A DNA stretch of 39,193 nt from an uncultured Planctomyces sp. (GCA_937904325.1 CALGTK010000135.1:1-39193); one strand, 5' to 3'; shown: positions 18,019 to 28,449, numbered from the stretch's first letter. The notes: generated by a model from the letters alone, not told the origin. Numbers and translations are program-made.

Positions 18019-19314
18019 ATGTCAAAACGAATCAATTTCAACCGCGGCCGCCAGCTTGATCGTCGAACGATTCTGCGAGGGACTGGTGTCGCGATGGCGC
18101 TTCCGTGGATGACGGCGATGCATAAAGCGTGTGCCCGTGCGGACGCTCAGGAATCGCCTCGCCGGTTTGTGTCGATGTCGCTCGGGCTGGGATTGCTGGC
18201 CGACAACCTCAATCCGAAGCAGGCTGGCCGAGACTACGATCAGAGTCTCTACCTGGAACCGCTGCAGGATCTGCGAAATCAGATGACGATTATTTCCGGA
18301 TCGTCTCATCCGGGAGTTGGCGGCGGCCATCGAGCCGAGGCAAGCATCCTGACAGCCAATCCGGTTGGTAGTTCAGGCCGAGGCAAAAACACGATCTCCA
18401 TCGACCAGTACATGGCGAAGCACCTTGGTTCGAAGACCCGGTTTTCATCTCTCGTCCTTGGCAGCAGCGGAAGCAACAGCCCGTCGTACACCGAAAACGG
18501 TGCGATGATCCCCGCCGAAGACAAACCGTCTCGACTGTTTATGAAGCTGTTCGTTGATGATTCTCCAGCCGAACGTGTCAAACAGGCGCAGCGAGTGAAA
18601 CAGGGGCGAAGCATCATGGACCTGGTCAGCGACGATGCAAAACGACTCAGTCGCGAATTGGGCAACGGCGACAAAGAACGCCTCGACGCCTACTTCACGA
18701 GTGTACGCGAACTCGAGCTTCGCATGGCTGATTCCGAAGCGTGGGCCAATCGTCCGAAACCGAAAGTTCGCGTCAAAAAACCGGTCGACATTGGCAACTC
18801 CTCAGACGTCATTGGTCGGCAGAAACTGATGAGCGGAATGATTCGCCTTGCCCTGCAAACGGACTCGACGAGATTCGTGTCGTACCACCTGGGAGCGTCC
18901 GGTGGAGTCGTACCAATTAAAGGCGTCGGAGAAGGCTATCATACCCTCAGTCACCATGGTCTGGACGATGTGAAGCTCGACCAACTGACAATCGTCGAAG
19001 GAGCCATCATCAGCGCGTATGGCGACTTCCTGCGCGACCTCGCTTCAGTCAACGAAAATGGTTCAAGTCTCCTCGATCAGACATCCGTCTTCCTGACGAG
19101 CAACCTCGGCAACGCGTCAAGCCACAACAATCGTAACATGCCGGTCGTTCTGGCCGGTGGGGGTTTTAAGCATGGTCAGCATCTGGCGTTTGACCAGAGA
19201 AACAACTATCCACTGCCAAACCTTTTCGTCAGCGTACTACAGCGGCTAGGGATGGAACAGAACCGCTTTGCTTCAAGCACCGGCACACTGACCGGTTTGG
19301 AAATGACATTTTAG
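18019..19314 (+). CDS. DUF1552 protein (Tat-exported)
   Basis: From ATG 18019 (AGAG upstream) the product is 431 residues. It has a twin-arginine-type signal, [18 protein letters not shown], and then the DUF1552 pattern: [51 protein letters not shown], and [11 protein letters not shown] with [26 protein letters not shown] near the C-terminus. The frame is open directly from the previous stop (17947), but the extra 24 residues are His-rich and precede the Tat signal, so they are rejected. DUF1552 is a distant relative of DUF1501 and the alkaline phosphatase superfamily. It is encoded 72 bases after its PSD-type partner, certainly in one operon. Confidence 0.93.
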   Translation: MSKRINFNRGRQLDRRTILRGTGVAMALPWMTAMHKACARADAQESPRRFVSMSLGLGLLADNLNPKQAGRDYDQSLYLEPLQDLRNQMTIISGSSHPGVGGGHRAEASILTANPVGSSGRGKNTISIDQYMAKHLGSKTRFSSLVLGSSGSNSPSYTENGAMIPAEDKPSRLFMKLFVDDSPAERVKQAQRVKQGRSIMDLVSDDAKRLSRELGNGDKERLDAYFTSVRELELRMADSEAWANRPKPKVRVKKPVDIGNSSDVIGRQKLMSGMIRLALQTDSTRFVSYHLGASGGVVPIKGVGEGYHTLSHHGLDDVKLDQLTIVEGAIISAYGDFLRDLASVNENGSSLLDQTSVFLTSNLGNASSHNNRNMPVVLAGGGFKHGQHLAFDQRNNYPLPNLFVSVLQRLGMEQNRFASSTGTLTGLEMTF

Positions 19315-19463
19315 GCAACGCCTGGTTATTAAATTTCGAGCCGTGCGTGAAATGTCTAAAAAAGTCGCGGCAGACCTACAATAAATAAAATTCCAGTGCG
19401 AATACGATATTTTCATTGCAAACCTGATTGTGCGGGACTGAATCGATCACTGGAAATTGGACT

Positions 19464-22400
19464 ATGAATTGTTTGCTCAGATTCTCCATTGCCCTGATCG
19501 CCACCGTGAGCGTTCTGGTAACCCTTCCCGGATCAGAAGCAGCCAGGGCTGAACCGGTCGCTGCAAAATCGAAGCAGGTCGACTTCGCTCGCGACGTGTA
19601 TCCGATCTTCCGTCGGTCGTGCATCGAGTGCCACGGCCCGGAGAAGCAGGAAGCTGAATTGCGGCTCGATCAACGGACTTCAACTATGAAGTCCGAGTCA
19701 ATCGAACCGGGCAAGCCAGGCGACAGTGAACTGCTTCGTCGTATTCTGCTGCCTCGCGGTCACGACGAGGTCATGCCGGCAATCGGCGATCCACTCTCGA
19801 AGCGGCAAATCGGCATCATCCGTCGCTGGATTGAGCAGGGAGCGGTCTGGCCCGACAAGGTCGAAGTAAATCGGCACTGGTCTTACGTTGCTCCCAAACG
19901 CCCTGGGATGCCGCCGGTTCATAATTCGAAATGGGCGAAGTCGGCAATCGATCACTTCGTGCTGCAACGTCTACAGAATGAAGGTCTCTCCCCGTCGGGT
20001 AAGGCTGCGCCGGAGAAACTGGTGCGGAGAGCCTTTCTCGATTTGATCGGATTACCACCAACTCCGGATGAAGTTGATGCTTTCGTCAGGAATCCTTCTG
20101 ATGAACGCTTCGAGTTGCTGGTCGACGAACTTCTGCAACGACCTCAGTTTGGGGAACGCTGGGCGAGACCATGGCTGGATATCGCGCGTTACGCAGATTC
20201 GCACGGATTCCAGAGAGACAACCTGCGAAGTGTCTGGGCGTATCGCGACTGGGTAATTCGAGCGTTCAATGATGACATGCCATTCGACCAGTTTACGATC
20301 GAGCAGATCGCGGGCGACCTGCTACCTGATGCGACGGAATCACAGAAAATCGCGACTGGATTTCACCGTTGCACACCGACAAATGTTGAGGCCGGATCGC
20401 TTCCGGAAGAGACGCGGATCGAGCAGGTGATCGATCGCGTCAACACGACCGGTGCGGTCTGGCTGGGCTCGACACTGGAATGCTGCCAATGCCACGACCA
20501 TAAGTACGACCCGTTTCCGCAGAAGGATTACTACCGACTGCTGGCCTACTTCAATAACACGGAAATGGAAGCCGATCGAGCCAGCAAATCGCCTAGCTCC
20601 ATCGCATTCAAAGGTCCGAAAATGAATCTTTCGGATGCCGAGAACGATGCAAAACGTGTCGATCTGCAGAAGCAGATTGCGTCTGTGAAGAATCGTCAAA
20701 CCGCGCGTCGCCGTGAGTTGAACTCTGACTTATCCGAGTGGGCAACGGGATTTTCCAAAAGCCTGGGCGACGTTCCGAAGTCTCAGGTGCTCGACATCTT
20801 CGAGTTTGAATCGTTGGGGACTACCGACACGTTCGAACAGCAGGGAGACGGATCGATTGTCCTCGTCGGCAACGATCCGCCCTCGAAAGATGTCTACACG
20901 ATCAAAATCCGAACGAGCATGTCCGGAATCAAAGCATTCAAACTGGAAGCACTGCGGCACGACCTGCTTCCCGGGAAGGGGCCCGGTCGTGGCGACCCGG
21001 TTCGGCGCAATTTCGTTCTGAATGAGTTTTCTGCCACACTGACTCCAAGTGTGAAGCCCGAGTCAAAGAGCAAAACGACAACGCCATCAAAGCTGAAGTT
21101 TGCTTCGGCAAAAGCGAGCTTCTCCCAAAGTAAGTGGGACGTTGCCGGAGCACTTTCTACTAAGCCAAAAACTGGTTGGGCAGTTTCTCCGAAGTTCGAC
21201 GAGTCCCACTGGGCAACGTTCATTTTGAAACAACCGCTCGACGTTTCCGCCGATCAGGAACTGACTTTCCAGCTCAAACACGACTACGGCAGTGCTCGTT
21301 CGATTGGCTGTTTGAGGCTTTCGGCAATCACCGGGAATCTGGAAAACGATTCTGTTCCTGAAGCCGTCGCGGCAGTGGCAAAGTCTGAGATCAAGAAATG
21401 GTCAAAGGCTGATCGCAAGACGCTTTTTGATTATCGTGTCAAACAGGACCAGAAAACATCTGAACTGACCGCCGAGTTGACGAAACTCGGAAAAGAGCTA
21501 GCCAAAGTTGCCGCGGACACGACGCTCGTCATGATCGAGTTGGACAAGCCTCGTATGTCATCAGTTTTCGATCGAGGTGATTACCGAAAACCCGGCGAAA
21601 AAGTTGAAGCGGGAACGCCAGGAATTCTGCACACCGAAATCGAAGGCCCACCGAATCGGCTGACGCTTGCTCGATGGCTGGTCGACAAGAATAACCCGCT
21701 GGTTGCTCGCGTGACGGTTAATCGTTGGTGGGCTGAACTGTTCGGACAAGGCATCGTGCCGACTGTCGAAGATTTTGGAATCAAAGGCGAAGAACCGTCG
21801 CATCCGGAACTTCTCGATTGGCTCGCCGTTGAGTTCATGGAAAACGGTTGGTCGATGAAACACGTCCTGAAGTCGATCGTTCTGTCTGCTACCTACCAGC
21901 AGTCATCACGAGTTTCCCGCGAGTTACTTGAGAAAGATGATCTGAACACTCTACTCGCCCGTGGCCCAAGATTTCGGATGGGTGCGGAAATGATTCGCGA
22001 CAACGCTTTGGCTATTGCTGGGCTGATTGATTTGAAGCAGTTTGGCCCACCGATCTATCCTTACCAGCCGAACGGAATCTGGTCGAAGGTCGGCGGCACA
22101 TCCTACAAGTATAAAGTCAGTCCCGGCACCGAACGTCATCGCCGAGGTCTCTACGTCATCCTGAAACGCGGTTCGCCGTATCCAAGCTTCGTCAACTTCG
22201 ACGCGACAGCGCGTCTGGCATGTACGGTCAAACGATCACGAACCAACACGCCGCTGCAGGCGCTGACGCTGCTCAACGATCCGGTTTATGTGGAAGCAGC
22301 TGAAGCACTTGCCAGGCGGGCCGTGGATGAAAATCCGCGAGCGTCGCTTGTCGAGCAACTTGAATATGCATTTCAGCTTTGCACAGGCCGACGACCGACG

Positions 22401-22559
22401 GATACCGAAAACAATGCTTTGCACTATCTGTATACCGAAACTTACTCAACAGCTCAAAATTCAAAACGCCACATAGATCAGGAAGCCGCCAAATCCAAAG
22501 CGTGGTACAGCGTGGCTACCGTGCTGCTTAATCTTCACGAAACGATCACCAAAGATTGA
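19464..22559 (+). CDS. PSCyt1 / DUF1549 / DUF1553 protein, long form
   Basis: From ATG 19464 (GGA upstream) the product is 1031 residues, longer than the 781-residue paralogue at 8064. A signal peptide ([20 protein letters not shown]) is followed by PSCyt1 with [22 protein letters not shown]1549 contains [16 protein letters not shown] and [19 protein letters not shown] non-conserved central insert of roughly 300 residues (about 390-680) has beta-sandwich character and Lys-rich stretches, and may be a carbohydrate-binding domain. DUF1553 ends the protein ([61 protein letters not shown]). It sits 149 bases after the DUF1552 gene and 23 bases before a DUF1501 gene. Confidence 0.93.
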   Translation: MNCLLRFSIALIATVSVLVTLPGSEAARAEPVAAKSKQVDFARDVYPIFRRSCIECHGPEKQEAELRLDQRTSTMKSESIEPGKPGDSELLRRILLPRGHDEVMPAIGDPLSKRQIGIIRRWIEQGAVWPDKVEVNRHWSYVAPKRPGMPPVHNSKWAKSAIDHFVLQRLQNEGLSPSGKAAPEKLVRRAFLDLIGLPPTPDEVDAFVRNPSDERFELLVDELLQRPQFGERWARPWLDIARYADSHGFQRDNLRSVWAYRDWVIRAFNDDMPFDQFTIEQIAGDLLPDATESQKIATGFHRCTPTNVEAGSLPEETRIEQVIDRVNTTGAVWLGSTLECCQCHDHKYDPFPQKDYYRLLAYFNNTEMEADRASKSPSSIAFKGPKMNLSDAENDAKRVDLQKQIASVKNRQTARRRELNSDLSEWATGFSKSLGDVPKSQVLDIFEFESLGTTDTFEQQGDGSIVLVGNDPPSKDVYTIKIRTSMSGIKAFKLEALRHDLLPGKGPGRGDPVRRNFVLNEFSATLTPSVKPESKSKTTTPSKLKFASAKASFSQSKWDVAGALSTKPKTGWAVSPKFDESHWATFILKQPLDVSADQELTFQLKHDYGSARSIGCLRLSAITGNLENDSVPEAVAAVAKSEIKKWSKADRKTLFDYRVKQDQKTSELTAELTKLGKELAKVAADTTLVMIELDKPRMSSVFDRGDYRKPGEKVEAGTPGILHTEIEGPPNRLTLARWLVDKNNPLVARVTVNRWWAELFGQGIVPTVEDFGIKGEEPSHPELLDWLAVEFMENGWSMKHVLKSIVLSATYQQSSRVSRELLEKDDLNTLLARGPRFRMGAEMIRDNALAIAGLIDLKQFGPPIYPYQPNGIWSKVGGTSYKYKVSPGTERHRRGLYVILKRGSPYPSFVNFDATARLACTVKRSRTNTPLQALTLLNDPVYVEAAEALARRAVDENPRASLVEQLEYAFQLCTGRRPTDTENNALHYLYTETYSTAQNSKRHIDQEAAKSKAWYSVATVLLNLHETITKD

Positions 22560-22582
22560 CGAACGTCCAAGGGTACACCGAC

Positions 22583-23986
22583 ATGACTTCTTCAAATTAT
22601 CTGCGAAACGATCGTCGAGCATTTTTGGGCTCTTGCGGGATCAGTTTCGGTGGAATGGCTCTGGCTTCGATGCTGAATAATGACGTCGATGCTGCATTGG
22701 GACAGCCGCATTTTGCGCCCAGGGCGAAGCACGTCATTTACCTCCACATGATTGGGGCGCCGTCGCATCTCGATCTGTACGACGAAAAGCCAGAGTTGAA
22801 AAAGCGACATAACGAGCCATGCCCTCCGGAGGTCACCAAAGATCGGGATTTCGCATTCATTGGCAAGACGTCGACACTGGCGGGGTCTCCTTGGAAATTT
22901 TCGCAGCACGGCGAGAGCGGGCAGTCACTTTCTGAACTGCTACCGCATATCAGCGAAGTCGTCGACGACATGGCCGTCATTCGGTCATTGCATAACGAAG
23001 AGATCAACCACGCGCCGGCTCAGATGTTTCTGCACTCGGGTTTTGGTCGCGGTGGACGGCCGAGTTTTGGATCGTGGGTCACTTACGGACTCGGTTCTGA
23101 AAACAAAGACTTACCCGGGTATGTCGTGCTGCTTAGCGGTCCGGCTGGTGGGGCTGGGACCAGTATGTGGTCGTCCGGTTTTCTGCCGAGCGTTCACCAG
23201 GGAATTCAGTTTCGCTCGCAGGGTGACGCCGTACTGTTTCTGTCGAGTCCGGAAGGTCAGTCGCCGGCGGATCGTCGTAGAGTGTTGGACACTCTTGGCC
23301 AATTGAATCAGGAGCAGTTTCAGGCGACTGGTGATCCGGAAATCGAAACTCGCATCAGTCAGTACGAACTGGCATTCCGCATGCAGACATCAGTTCCTGA
23401 ACTGATGGGAATCGGCGGTGAAACAAAAGAAACACTGGAGTCTTACGGTGCCGAACCGGGCAAGGCGTCGTTCGCCAACAATTGTCTATTGGCAAGACGA
23501 CTGGTCGAACGCGGCGTGCGGCTTGTCGAGCTGTACGATTCCGGATGGGATCATCACGGTGGCATCGAGACTCGGTTGCCGGCCAAGTGCAAAGAAACCG
23601 ACCGACCGATCGCGGCGCTGCTGAAAGATCTCAAGCAGCGAGACCTGCTGAAAGACACATTGATTGTTTGGGGGTCGGAATTTGGTCGAACGCCGCTGCG
23701 GCAAGGCGGCAACGCGAAGGACAAAGGGCTTTCCGGACGTGACCATCACAAAGACGCCTTCACGATGTGGTTGGCCGGCGGCGGGATCAAAGGCGGAGTC
23801 AGTTACGGACAGTCCGACGACTTCGGAATGGATGTAGGTGAAAACGGAGTCCACGTACACGATCTCAACGCCACAATTCTTCATCTGCTCGGCATGGACC
23901 ACGAACGGCTGACCTACCGATATCAAGGTCGCGAATTCCGCCTGACGGACGTCGAAGGCAACGTCGTGCATGACATCATCTCCTGA
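22583..23986 (+). CDS. DUF1501 domain protein (second copy)
   Basis: From ATG 22583 (AAGGG eleven bases upstream) the product is 467 residues. It has a twin-arginine-like N-terminus ([21 protein letters not shown]), then [62 protein letters not shown] and [18 protein letters not shown]. It is clearly paralogous to the 6479-7951 protein, including the C-terminal block, so the two PSCyt1-DUF1501 pairs of this window share ancestry. It follows its PSCyt1/DUF1553 partner with a 23-base gap, probably translationally linked. A frame extension to TTG 22556 overlaps the upstream stop and is not needed. Confidence 0.93.
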   Translation: MTSSNYLRNDRRAFLGSCGISFGGMALASMLNNDVDAALGQPHFAPRAKHVIYLHMIGAPSHLDLYDEKPELKKRHNEPCPPEVTKDRDFAFIGKTSTLAGSPWKFSQHGESGQSLSELLPHISEVVDDMAVIRSLHNEEINHAPAQMFLHSGFGRGGRPSFGSWVTYGLGSENKDLPGYVVLLSGPAGGAGTSMWSSGFLPSVHQGIQFRSQGDAVLFLSSPEGQSPADRRRVLDTLGQLNQEQFQATGDPEIETRISQYELAFRMQTSVPELMGIGGETKETLESYGAEPGKASFANNCLLARRLVERGVRLVELYDSGWDHHGGIETRLPAKCKETDRPIAALLKDLKQRDLLKDTLIVWGSEFGRTPLRQGGNAKDKGLSGRDHHKDAFTMWLAGGGIKGGVSYGQSDDFGMDVGENGVHVHDLNATILHLLGMDHERLTYRYQGREFRLTDVEGNVVHDIIS

Positions 23987-24070
23987 TTGATAGAGTGAGT
24001 CAGGTCACGATTAGACGAATGGTCTTTGGCACGCCGCTCATAAAACTCACGAATTTTCTAAGGTGCTCTG

Positions 24071-26026
24071 ATGCCAGCCTACTCAGTCGTTGGTCGCTCG
24101 CTGGCGATCCCCCTCGTCCTGACTTCGTTGATGGCCAGCGCGGCTGATTTGCAACGAATTTCTCCCGGCACATCGCAGTTTCGGCGGCCGGTTGCGATTG
24201 CAAGGCTCGATGAAGCGACGGGTGTTGTCGCGAATCGTTGTGGCACGTTGTCGTTGGTCGATCTTGTGAAATGGACGGTTGTTGCCGAGTACAAATTCGG
24301 AGGACAACTGACAGATGTTGCTGTGTCCCGTGGCCTGATTCTGGTGACTGATACGAAACGGTCTCGTCTTAGCGTGATCAGAATTTCTCGAGCCGGAGCG
24401 ACCGTTCTATCTGAGCTGCCCATGCCCACTTACCCGCTGACGGTGCAGGTCGCGCCGGACGAAAAGTCGTGCACCGTCGGTTCCAGGTGGGCTAGAACGT
24501 TGACAATGGTGACACTTGAGAATGGGCCGGCGATTGTGGACACGATTCATTTAGGGTTCGGCGCTGGTGAACAACTTTATCTTCCCGATGGATCTCGTAT
24601 GCTCGTTGCCGATGCCTTTACCGGGCGGCTGGCGGTCGTCAACACGGCGACTCGCGACGTCGAGCACATTCACGACTTCGGAGCTCACAACATACGAGGT
24701 CTGGCACTCAGCAATGATGGCCAGACGCTGTTGATTTCGCATCAGATCCTTAACGACGCGGCACTTCCGCGACGCAGTGACATCATCTGGGGCGTGATGA
24801 TCGACAATATGCTTCGCACGGCAAATCTTGATGACATTCTGGAAGGCAAATCGGGAGCGATCTACAGCGGGCAGACGATCAACGTCGGTTACGCGGGGCA
24901 GGGGGCGGGGGACCCGGACTCGTTGTTCATCGATCAAACTGGTCGAGCGGTGATTGCTCTGGCTGGTGTTAATGAAGTGTCGATCGGCGCACCTTTTTCG
25001 CGAGCCTTTCAACGTATCGGAGTTGGTCATCGACCGATTGATCTTTTGCCAATTTCTGAAGGCCGTTTCGTTGTGGTCAACGAATTATCAGACTCGCTCA
25101 CGCTGATCGACATGACGAAAAATCCAGCAGGAGATGCGGCTTCTAAAGACAAGTCGATTCGAGATGGATCGCAAGACGGTGTAGAATCTGCGGCAGACGT
25201 ATTGCCTGCGAAACCTGTGGCGACATCGCCGACAGACAATGAAGAATACAAAAAGCGTCACGCTGATAAGGCCGGTAAGAAGTACAACTACAGTGCGACG
25301 GCCAGTACATACGGCAGCTCGTACCAGGGGACGGACATCTACACATCGCATCTCTCACTGGGGCCGACGCCTGAACTCGGGCCTGCAGAACGAGGCGAAC
25401 AACTTTTCTTCTCCGCTCGACTTTCTCACGCGAGCTGGTTCAGTTGCCACAGTTGCCATGTCGACGGTCACACAAATGGTGGGCAGTCGGACACTTTTGG
25501 AGACGACACAGAAGGTGCTCCCAAGCGAGTTCTCTCGCTGCTCGGCGTCGGCGAAACAGGCCCGTGGGGCTGGAACGGCAAGAAGTCCACACTGTCGAAA
25601 CAGATCCATCAATCGGCCGCGTCAACAATGCGTGGCAAAGGCCTGACCGACAAAGCAGCGACCGACATCGCCGCATTTCTTAAAACGCTGCAACCACCAC
25701 CGCCCTGCCAACCGGCCACGACACCAGCAGACAAAGCGTTGGTAAAAGATGGCCGCCGTTTGTTCGAATCGCTGAGCTGCACCGACTGCCACACAGGAAC
25801 GGTTCTGACTTCAGCCGACGTGTACGACGTCGGCCTGGTCGACGAACGAGGTCTCCGAAAATTTAACCCGCCCTCGCTCCGCGGGGTCGGCTATCGCGAA
25901 AACCTGTTCCACGACAAACGTGCCAGCAATCTCGAAGAAGTCTTCACAAAGTTCGACCACCAGCTCGACCGTAAACTCTCCGCCACCGAGCTGAAGTCGC
26001 TTCTGCGGTATCTCCGCAGTTTGTAA
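24071..26026 (+). CDS. beta-propeller protein with C-terminal di-haem cytochrome c module
   Basis: The 651-residue product has a short signal peptide (LAIPLVLTSLMASA). A YVTN/YncE-like beta-propeller (about 30-360) follows, with repeated blade strands such as LTDVAVSRGLILVTDTKRSRL, GLALSNDGQTLLISH and GRFVVVNELSDSLTLIDM. A disordered Ser/Asp/Lys-rich linker (about 360-420) leads to a cytochrome part with CXXCH motifs at 459-463 (CHSCH) and 570-574 (CTDCH), and LRGVGYRENLFHDKRASNLEEV, as in the MauG/di-haem peroxidase-like group. It is probably a periplasmic redox protein. Its position at the end of the PSD/DUF1552/PSCyt1/DUF1501 run suggests it passes electrons for that system. AAGG stands ten bases before ATG 24071. 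Confidence 0.88.
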   Translation: MPAYSVVGRSLAIPLVLTSLMASAADLQRISPGTSQFRRPVAIARLDEATGVVANRCGTLSLVDLVKWTVVAEYKFGGQLTDVAVSRGLILVTDTKRSRLSVIRISRAGATVLSELPMPTYPLTVQVAPDEKSCTVGSRWARTLTMVTLENGPAIVDTIHLGFGAGEQLYLPDGSRMLVADAFTGRLAVVNTATRDVEHIHDFGAHNIRGLALSNDGQTLLISHQILNDAALPRRSDIIWGVMIDNMLRTANLDDILEGKSGAIYSGQTINVGYAGQGAGDPDSLFIDQTGRAVIALAGVNEVSIGAPFSRAFQRIGVGHRPIDLLPISEGRFVVVNELSDSLTLIDMTKNPAGDAASKDKSIRDGSQDGVESAADVLPAKPVATSPTDNEEYKKRHADKAGKKYNYSATASTYGSSYQGTDIYTSHLSLGPTPELGPAERGEQLFFSARLSHASWFSCHSCHVDGHTNGGQSDTFGDDTEGAPKRVLSLLGVGETGPWGWNGKKSTLSKQIHQSAASTMRGKGLTDKAATDIAAFLKTLQPPPPCQPATTPADKALVKDGRRLFESLSCTDCHTGTVLTSADVYDVGLVDERGLRKFNPPSLRGVGYRENLFHDKRASNLEEVFTKFDHQLDRKLSATELKSLLRYLRSL

Positions 26027-26057
26027 TAGAGGCAGTTTTCAGTTCCTGTAAAAGTAA

Positions 26058-26089
26058 AAGGCGAGTCCGCCACCACTCGGACTCGCCTT
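26058..26089 (-). terminator. hairpin between converging transcripts
   Basis: A perfect 12-bp stem (aaggcgagtccg / cggactcgcctt) encloses an 8-base loop. On the minus strand the stem is followed by CTTTTACTTTTAC, so it most likely ends the ssb-side transcript. On the plus strand there is no T-run, though it may also stop the beta-propeller gene's transcript 30 bases after its stop codon. Confidence 0.75.
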
Positions 26090-26179
26090 CCTGGCGATCG
26101 ATCTCGACCTGCCTCTCTGTTCCAGTTTTGTGATCCCAGGCCCGGGATTTTCAACGACTTATCGAATGGCTGCTGTTTT

Positions 26180-26458
26180 TCAGTTTCGTTGTGCTGCCGC
26201 ATGGCGATGGTGCTGCAACTCGGAGTTCATGACGTCCAGCGCAAACGCCGCCAGCTTGCTGCTGACGTGGTCGCGTCTGGGAATTCGTTCGCTCTTGACT
26301 ATCGTTTCCGCAGCGAAGTCCAGCAGTGCAGAGACGAACTGGTCCGTTTCGTCTTTCGTTGAGGGAAGTTGAAGTTGCCACGCCAGTGACGCGGCGGTCT
26401 GATCGTAGAAGGCGTCTTCGGATTCGATTTCAAACATCGTGTGATTTGTGGGTAGCAT
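26180..26458 (-). CDS. small conserved-looking protein downstream of ssb
   Basis: I do not recognise this 92-residue protein. It begins LPTNHTMFEIESEDAFYDQ, has helix-forming segments (SLAWQLQLP, DQFVSALLDFAAETI, SSKLAAFALDVMNSEL) and ends in a His-rich tail, HHRHAAAQRN. There is no signal or membrane segment. ATG 26458 is preceded by AAGGAG, a very good ribosome site, so the longer frame reaching back to 26527 is rejected. It lies 65 bases after ssb on the same strand and ends before the terminator hairpin at 26058, so it is very likely the last gene of an ssb transcript. A role linked to DNA maintenance is only a guess by position. Confidence 0.65.
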   Translation of the reverse strand: MLPTNHTMFEIESEDAFYDQTAASLAWQLQLPSTKDETDQFVSALLDFAAETIVKSERIPRRDHVSSKLAAFALDVMNSELQHHRHAAAQRN

Positions 26459-26523
26459 CCTGCTCTCCTTGTAGTGCGGGTTAAGTTTTATTCGGGGCGT
26501 TTGGTTCAGGGGATTGTCGGTTC

Positions 26524-26952
26524 TCAAAATGCGGCTGCGAGAGTCAGTTCCGGTTGCGTTTCAGCTGGTGTCTTCGGGTTCCGAGGTTTCTGGTCTTTCA
26601 TCTGGCGATCCTTGAACGGCTGACTCAGCACAGTCACTTGCTGCCCCAGCACGCGGAGTCGTTCACGTTTCACGCCGGAGTCTCGCTCCAGCCACTGGTC
26701 GAGTTGCAATCGCCCCTCGACGTGCACCGGAGTGCCTTTTCGGACTTGTGCTTTTGCGAAGTCGGCTTGCTGGCCCATCACTCGGATTTCCACGAACGTA
26801 GTTTCTTCTCGCCATTCGTTGCTTCGTCGTTCCTTCCAGCGGCGGTTAATGGCAAGTCCAAATTCAGCGACAGGAGTGCCCTGTGCGGTGTATCGGACTT
26901 CAGGGTCACGGGTAGCGTTTCCAGCGATCACAACAAGATTCAGGCTATGCAT
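26524..26952 (-). CDS. ssb: single-stranded DNA-binding protein
   Basis: The 142-residue product has an N-terminal OB-fold typical of bacterial SSB. It opens MHSLNLVVIAGNATRDPEVR, then has TPVAEFGLAINRRW, TTFVEIRVMGQQADFAKAQV and KGTPVHVEGRLQLDQW (to about residue 90). The tail is Gln/Pro/Lys-rich. It ends ELTLAAAF rather than the acidic DDDIPF-type tip that recruits partner proteins in most bacteria, so protein contacts may differ. It may be a secondary, accessory SSB. It coats single-stranded DNA in replication and repair. ATG 26952 with GGACC upstream is the clear start. A small reading frame lies upstream and a small gene downstream. Confidence 0.92.
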   Translation of the reverse strand: MHSLNLVVIAGNATRDPEVRYTAQGTPVAEFGLAINRRWKERRSNEWREETTFVEIRVMGQQADFAKAQVRKGTPVHVEGRLQLDQWLERDSGVKRERLRVLGQQVTVLSQPFKDRQMKDQKPRNPKTPAETQPELTLAAAF

Positions 26953-27133
26953 GATTGAGGTCCATTCTTTAAATTCGGATGAGGAATACCGCGAACGTCC
27001 GAGTCATGAAGACGTGCCGCGAGCGCAGAAGTCAGTGATTGAAAGTCTCGTTTGAGTGGCAGCGACCACTCTGAGTAGAAGGCGTCAAGCCAGACGTTCT
27101 CAAAATCAACGTTCAGGAGAACGACGGTCGCCG

Positions 27134-27226
27134 CTACCGAACTGGCGGCGGCATCTCGACAATGTCGGCGAGCCGAAGTTCTCTCTGGACGGCAATGAAG
27201 TGCCAGCGTGCGTCAGTTGCAGCCAT
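27134..27226 (-). CDS. possible 30-residue small protein upstream of ssb
   Basis: A short frame starts at ATG 27226 with AAAGGA about eight bases upstream, and encodes a 30-residue peptide beginning MAATDARWHFIAVQREL and ending MPPPVR. The ribosome site and codon choice are credible, but the length makes chance likely. It is read in the same direction as ssb, about 180 bases upstream. Confidence 0.25.
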   Translation of the reverse strand: MAATDARWHFIAVQRELRLADIVEMPPPVR

Positions 27227-27375
27227 CTTTGCAGTCCTTTGCTTTTGGAAGTTTAAGAGTCAGAGTCTCGTTCCTGTTTTTCGTTTCGACTCGGGTTCGC
27301 TTCAGGTGGCGTGAGTCTATGATTCATATCGACACGCACAAGATTGATACAAACTGATAATTCCGGCTTTTCTGC

Positions 27376-27403
27376 CAGGTGGGACAACAGTGTGTCCCAC
27401 CTG
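27376..27403. repeat. perfect 11-bp palindrome of a dispersed family
   Basis: CAGGTGGGACA, the loop acagtg and TGTCCCACCTG form a perfect hairpin, followed by ACGAG. It shares the tail CCACCTGACG and the layout GTGG-CAACA-TGTG-CCAC with the element at 39121-39150. It lies in the open frame before the WYL gene, which supports the inner start of that gene. Confidence 0.7.
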
Positions 27404-27453
27404 ACGAGTGGCTTGTCGAATCCCAGCCAAACCTCAAGGTTCTGGACGCAAAA

Positions 27454-28449
27454 ATGCCGCTGTCCGACTCAAAACTTCAGCCTCTGGCCCGCCAGTGGCG
27501 GATTGTCAAACTGCTTTCCAAGCCGAGCGGCCTTTCGCTGGATGAGCTAGCTGGAGAACTCGGCGTCTCGATCAAGAGTATCCGCCGCGATCTGAAAGAA
27601 TTACGTGAGGCCGACATCCCGTTTGCCGAATCAACTGGTCCACACGGAAAGAAAACGTGGCGGCTGGACATGAGCCGCAGCGTACCGACGACCTTCAACT
27701 TCGACGAAATTGCCGCGCTCTATTTCGGTCGATTATTTTTCGAACGACTGGCGGGCACGTCGTTGTGGGCGTCCGCGAACTCAGCGTTCCAGAAGATCGA
27801 GCAGTCGCTGGGGCAAACCGGCCTGACGTACCTCGACCAGCTAACGCCGCTCTTTCATCAGACAGCGGTCGGCATCACGAACTACTCATCGCGAGCTGAC
27901 AAGATCGACGCTCTTCGCACGGCGTGTGAAGACCTGCGAGTCGTTACTGCCGATTACGAATCGGTCGGTGCGGAAAAACCGCGTTGTTACACGCTTCGGC
28001 CTATCGGAATCACCGAGCACGAAGGATCACTCTACGCCGCGGTGTCGTCACCGGACTGGGACGGTGTTCGAAATTTCAAAGTCGACCGCTTTCACAACGT
28101 CGAACTCCAGACCGAACATTTCGATCGTCCGGCAGACTTCGATCTGAAAAGCCACTTCGCTTACAGCTTCGGAATTTACCACCAGGATGGCGATCCGTTT
28201 CGAGTACGGGTTCGGTTCGCTCCGGAAGCCGCACGGTACGTTTCCGAAAAAGTCTGGCACGTCAGCCAGACACTTGAACAGGAAGACGACGGCAGTGTCA
28301 TTCTGATTGTAGAACTTTCCAGCACCCGGTCATTCATGAGTTGGGTGCTGGGCTTTCGCTCGGCCGCGACCGTGCTGGAGCCAGAGTCGTTCGTTGAAGA
28401 AATGCGAAATGAAGTCGCGGCGATGGGCAAGAATTATGCCGCAAGTTGA
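27454..28449 (+). CDS. HTH/WYL-domain transcriptional regulator
   Basis: The 331-residue product has an N-terminal DeoR/HTH_11-type helix-turn-helix (about 8-65; IVKLLSKPSGLSLDELAGEL and SIKSIRRDLKELREA). A central helical part follows, then a WYL domain (about 160-250; RTACEDLRVVTADYESVGAE, TLRPIGITEHEGSLYAAVS, VRNFKVDRFHNVELQ) and the WCX C-terminal extension. WYL proteins sense nucleic acids or small ligands, and many regulate DNA-damage or defence genes. I chose ATG 27454, with GGA upstream, over the frame extension to 27379, because the extension runs through the palindromic repeat. It diverges from ssb, so ssb could be its target; that is only positional. Confidence 0.88.
   Translation: MPLSDSKLQPLARQWRIVKLLSKPSGLSLDELAGELGVSIKSIRRDLKELREADIPFAESTGPHGKKTWRLDMSRSVPTTFNFDEIAALYFGRLFFERLAGTSLWASANSAFQKIEQSLGQTGLTYLDQLTPLFHQTAVGITNYSSRADKIDALRTACEDLRVVTADYESVGAEKPRCYTLRPIGITEHEGSLYAAVSSPDWDGVRNFKVDRFHNVELQTEHFDRPADFDLKSHFAYSFGIYHQDGDPFRVRVRFAPEAARYVSEKVWHVSQTLEQEDDGSVILIVELSSTRSFMSWVLGFRSAATVLEPESFVEEMRNEVAAMGKNYAAS

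Larger units (their letters stand above)
26953..27453. other. divergent intergenic region, ssb / WYL regulator
   Basis: About 500 bases separate ssb from the divergent WYL regulator. The region holds a possible 30-codon reading frame on the minus strand (27134-27226) and an 11-bp palindrome (27376-27403). Promoters for both genes must be here, but I cannot pick out reliable boxes. Confidence 0.4.

Noticed and set aside
27056-27256. 66-codon plus-strand frame between ssb and the WYL gene
   Set aside because: Arg/Ser-rich chance frame without ribosome site.
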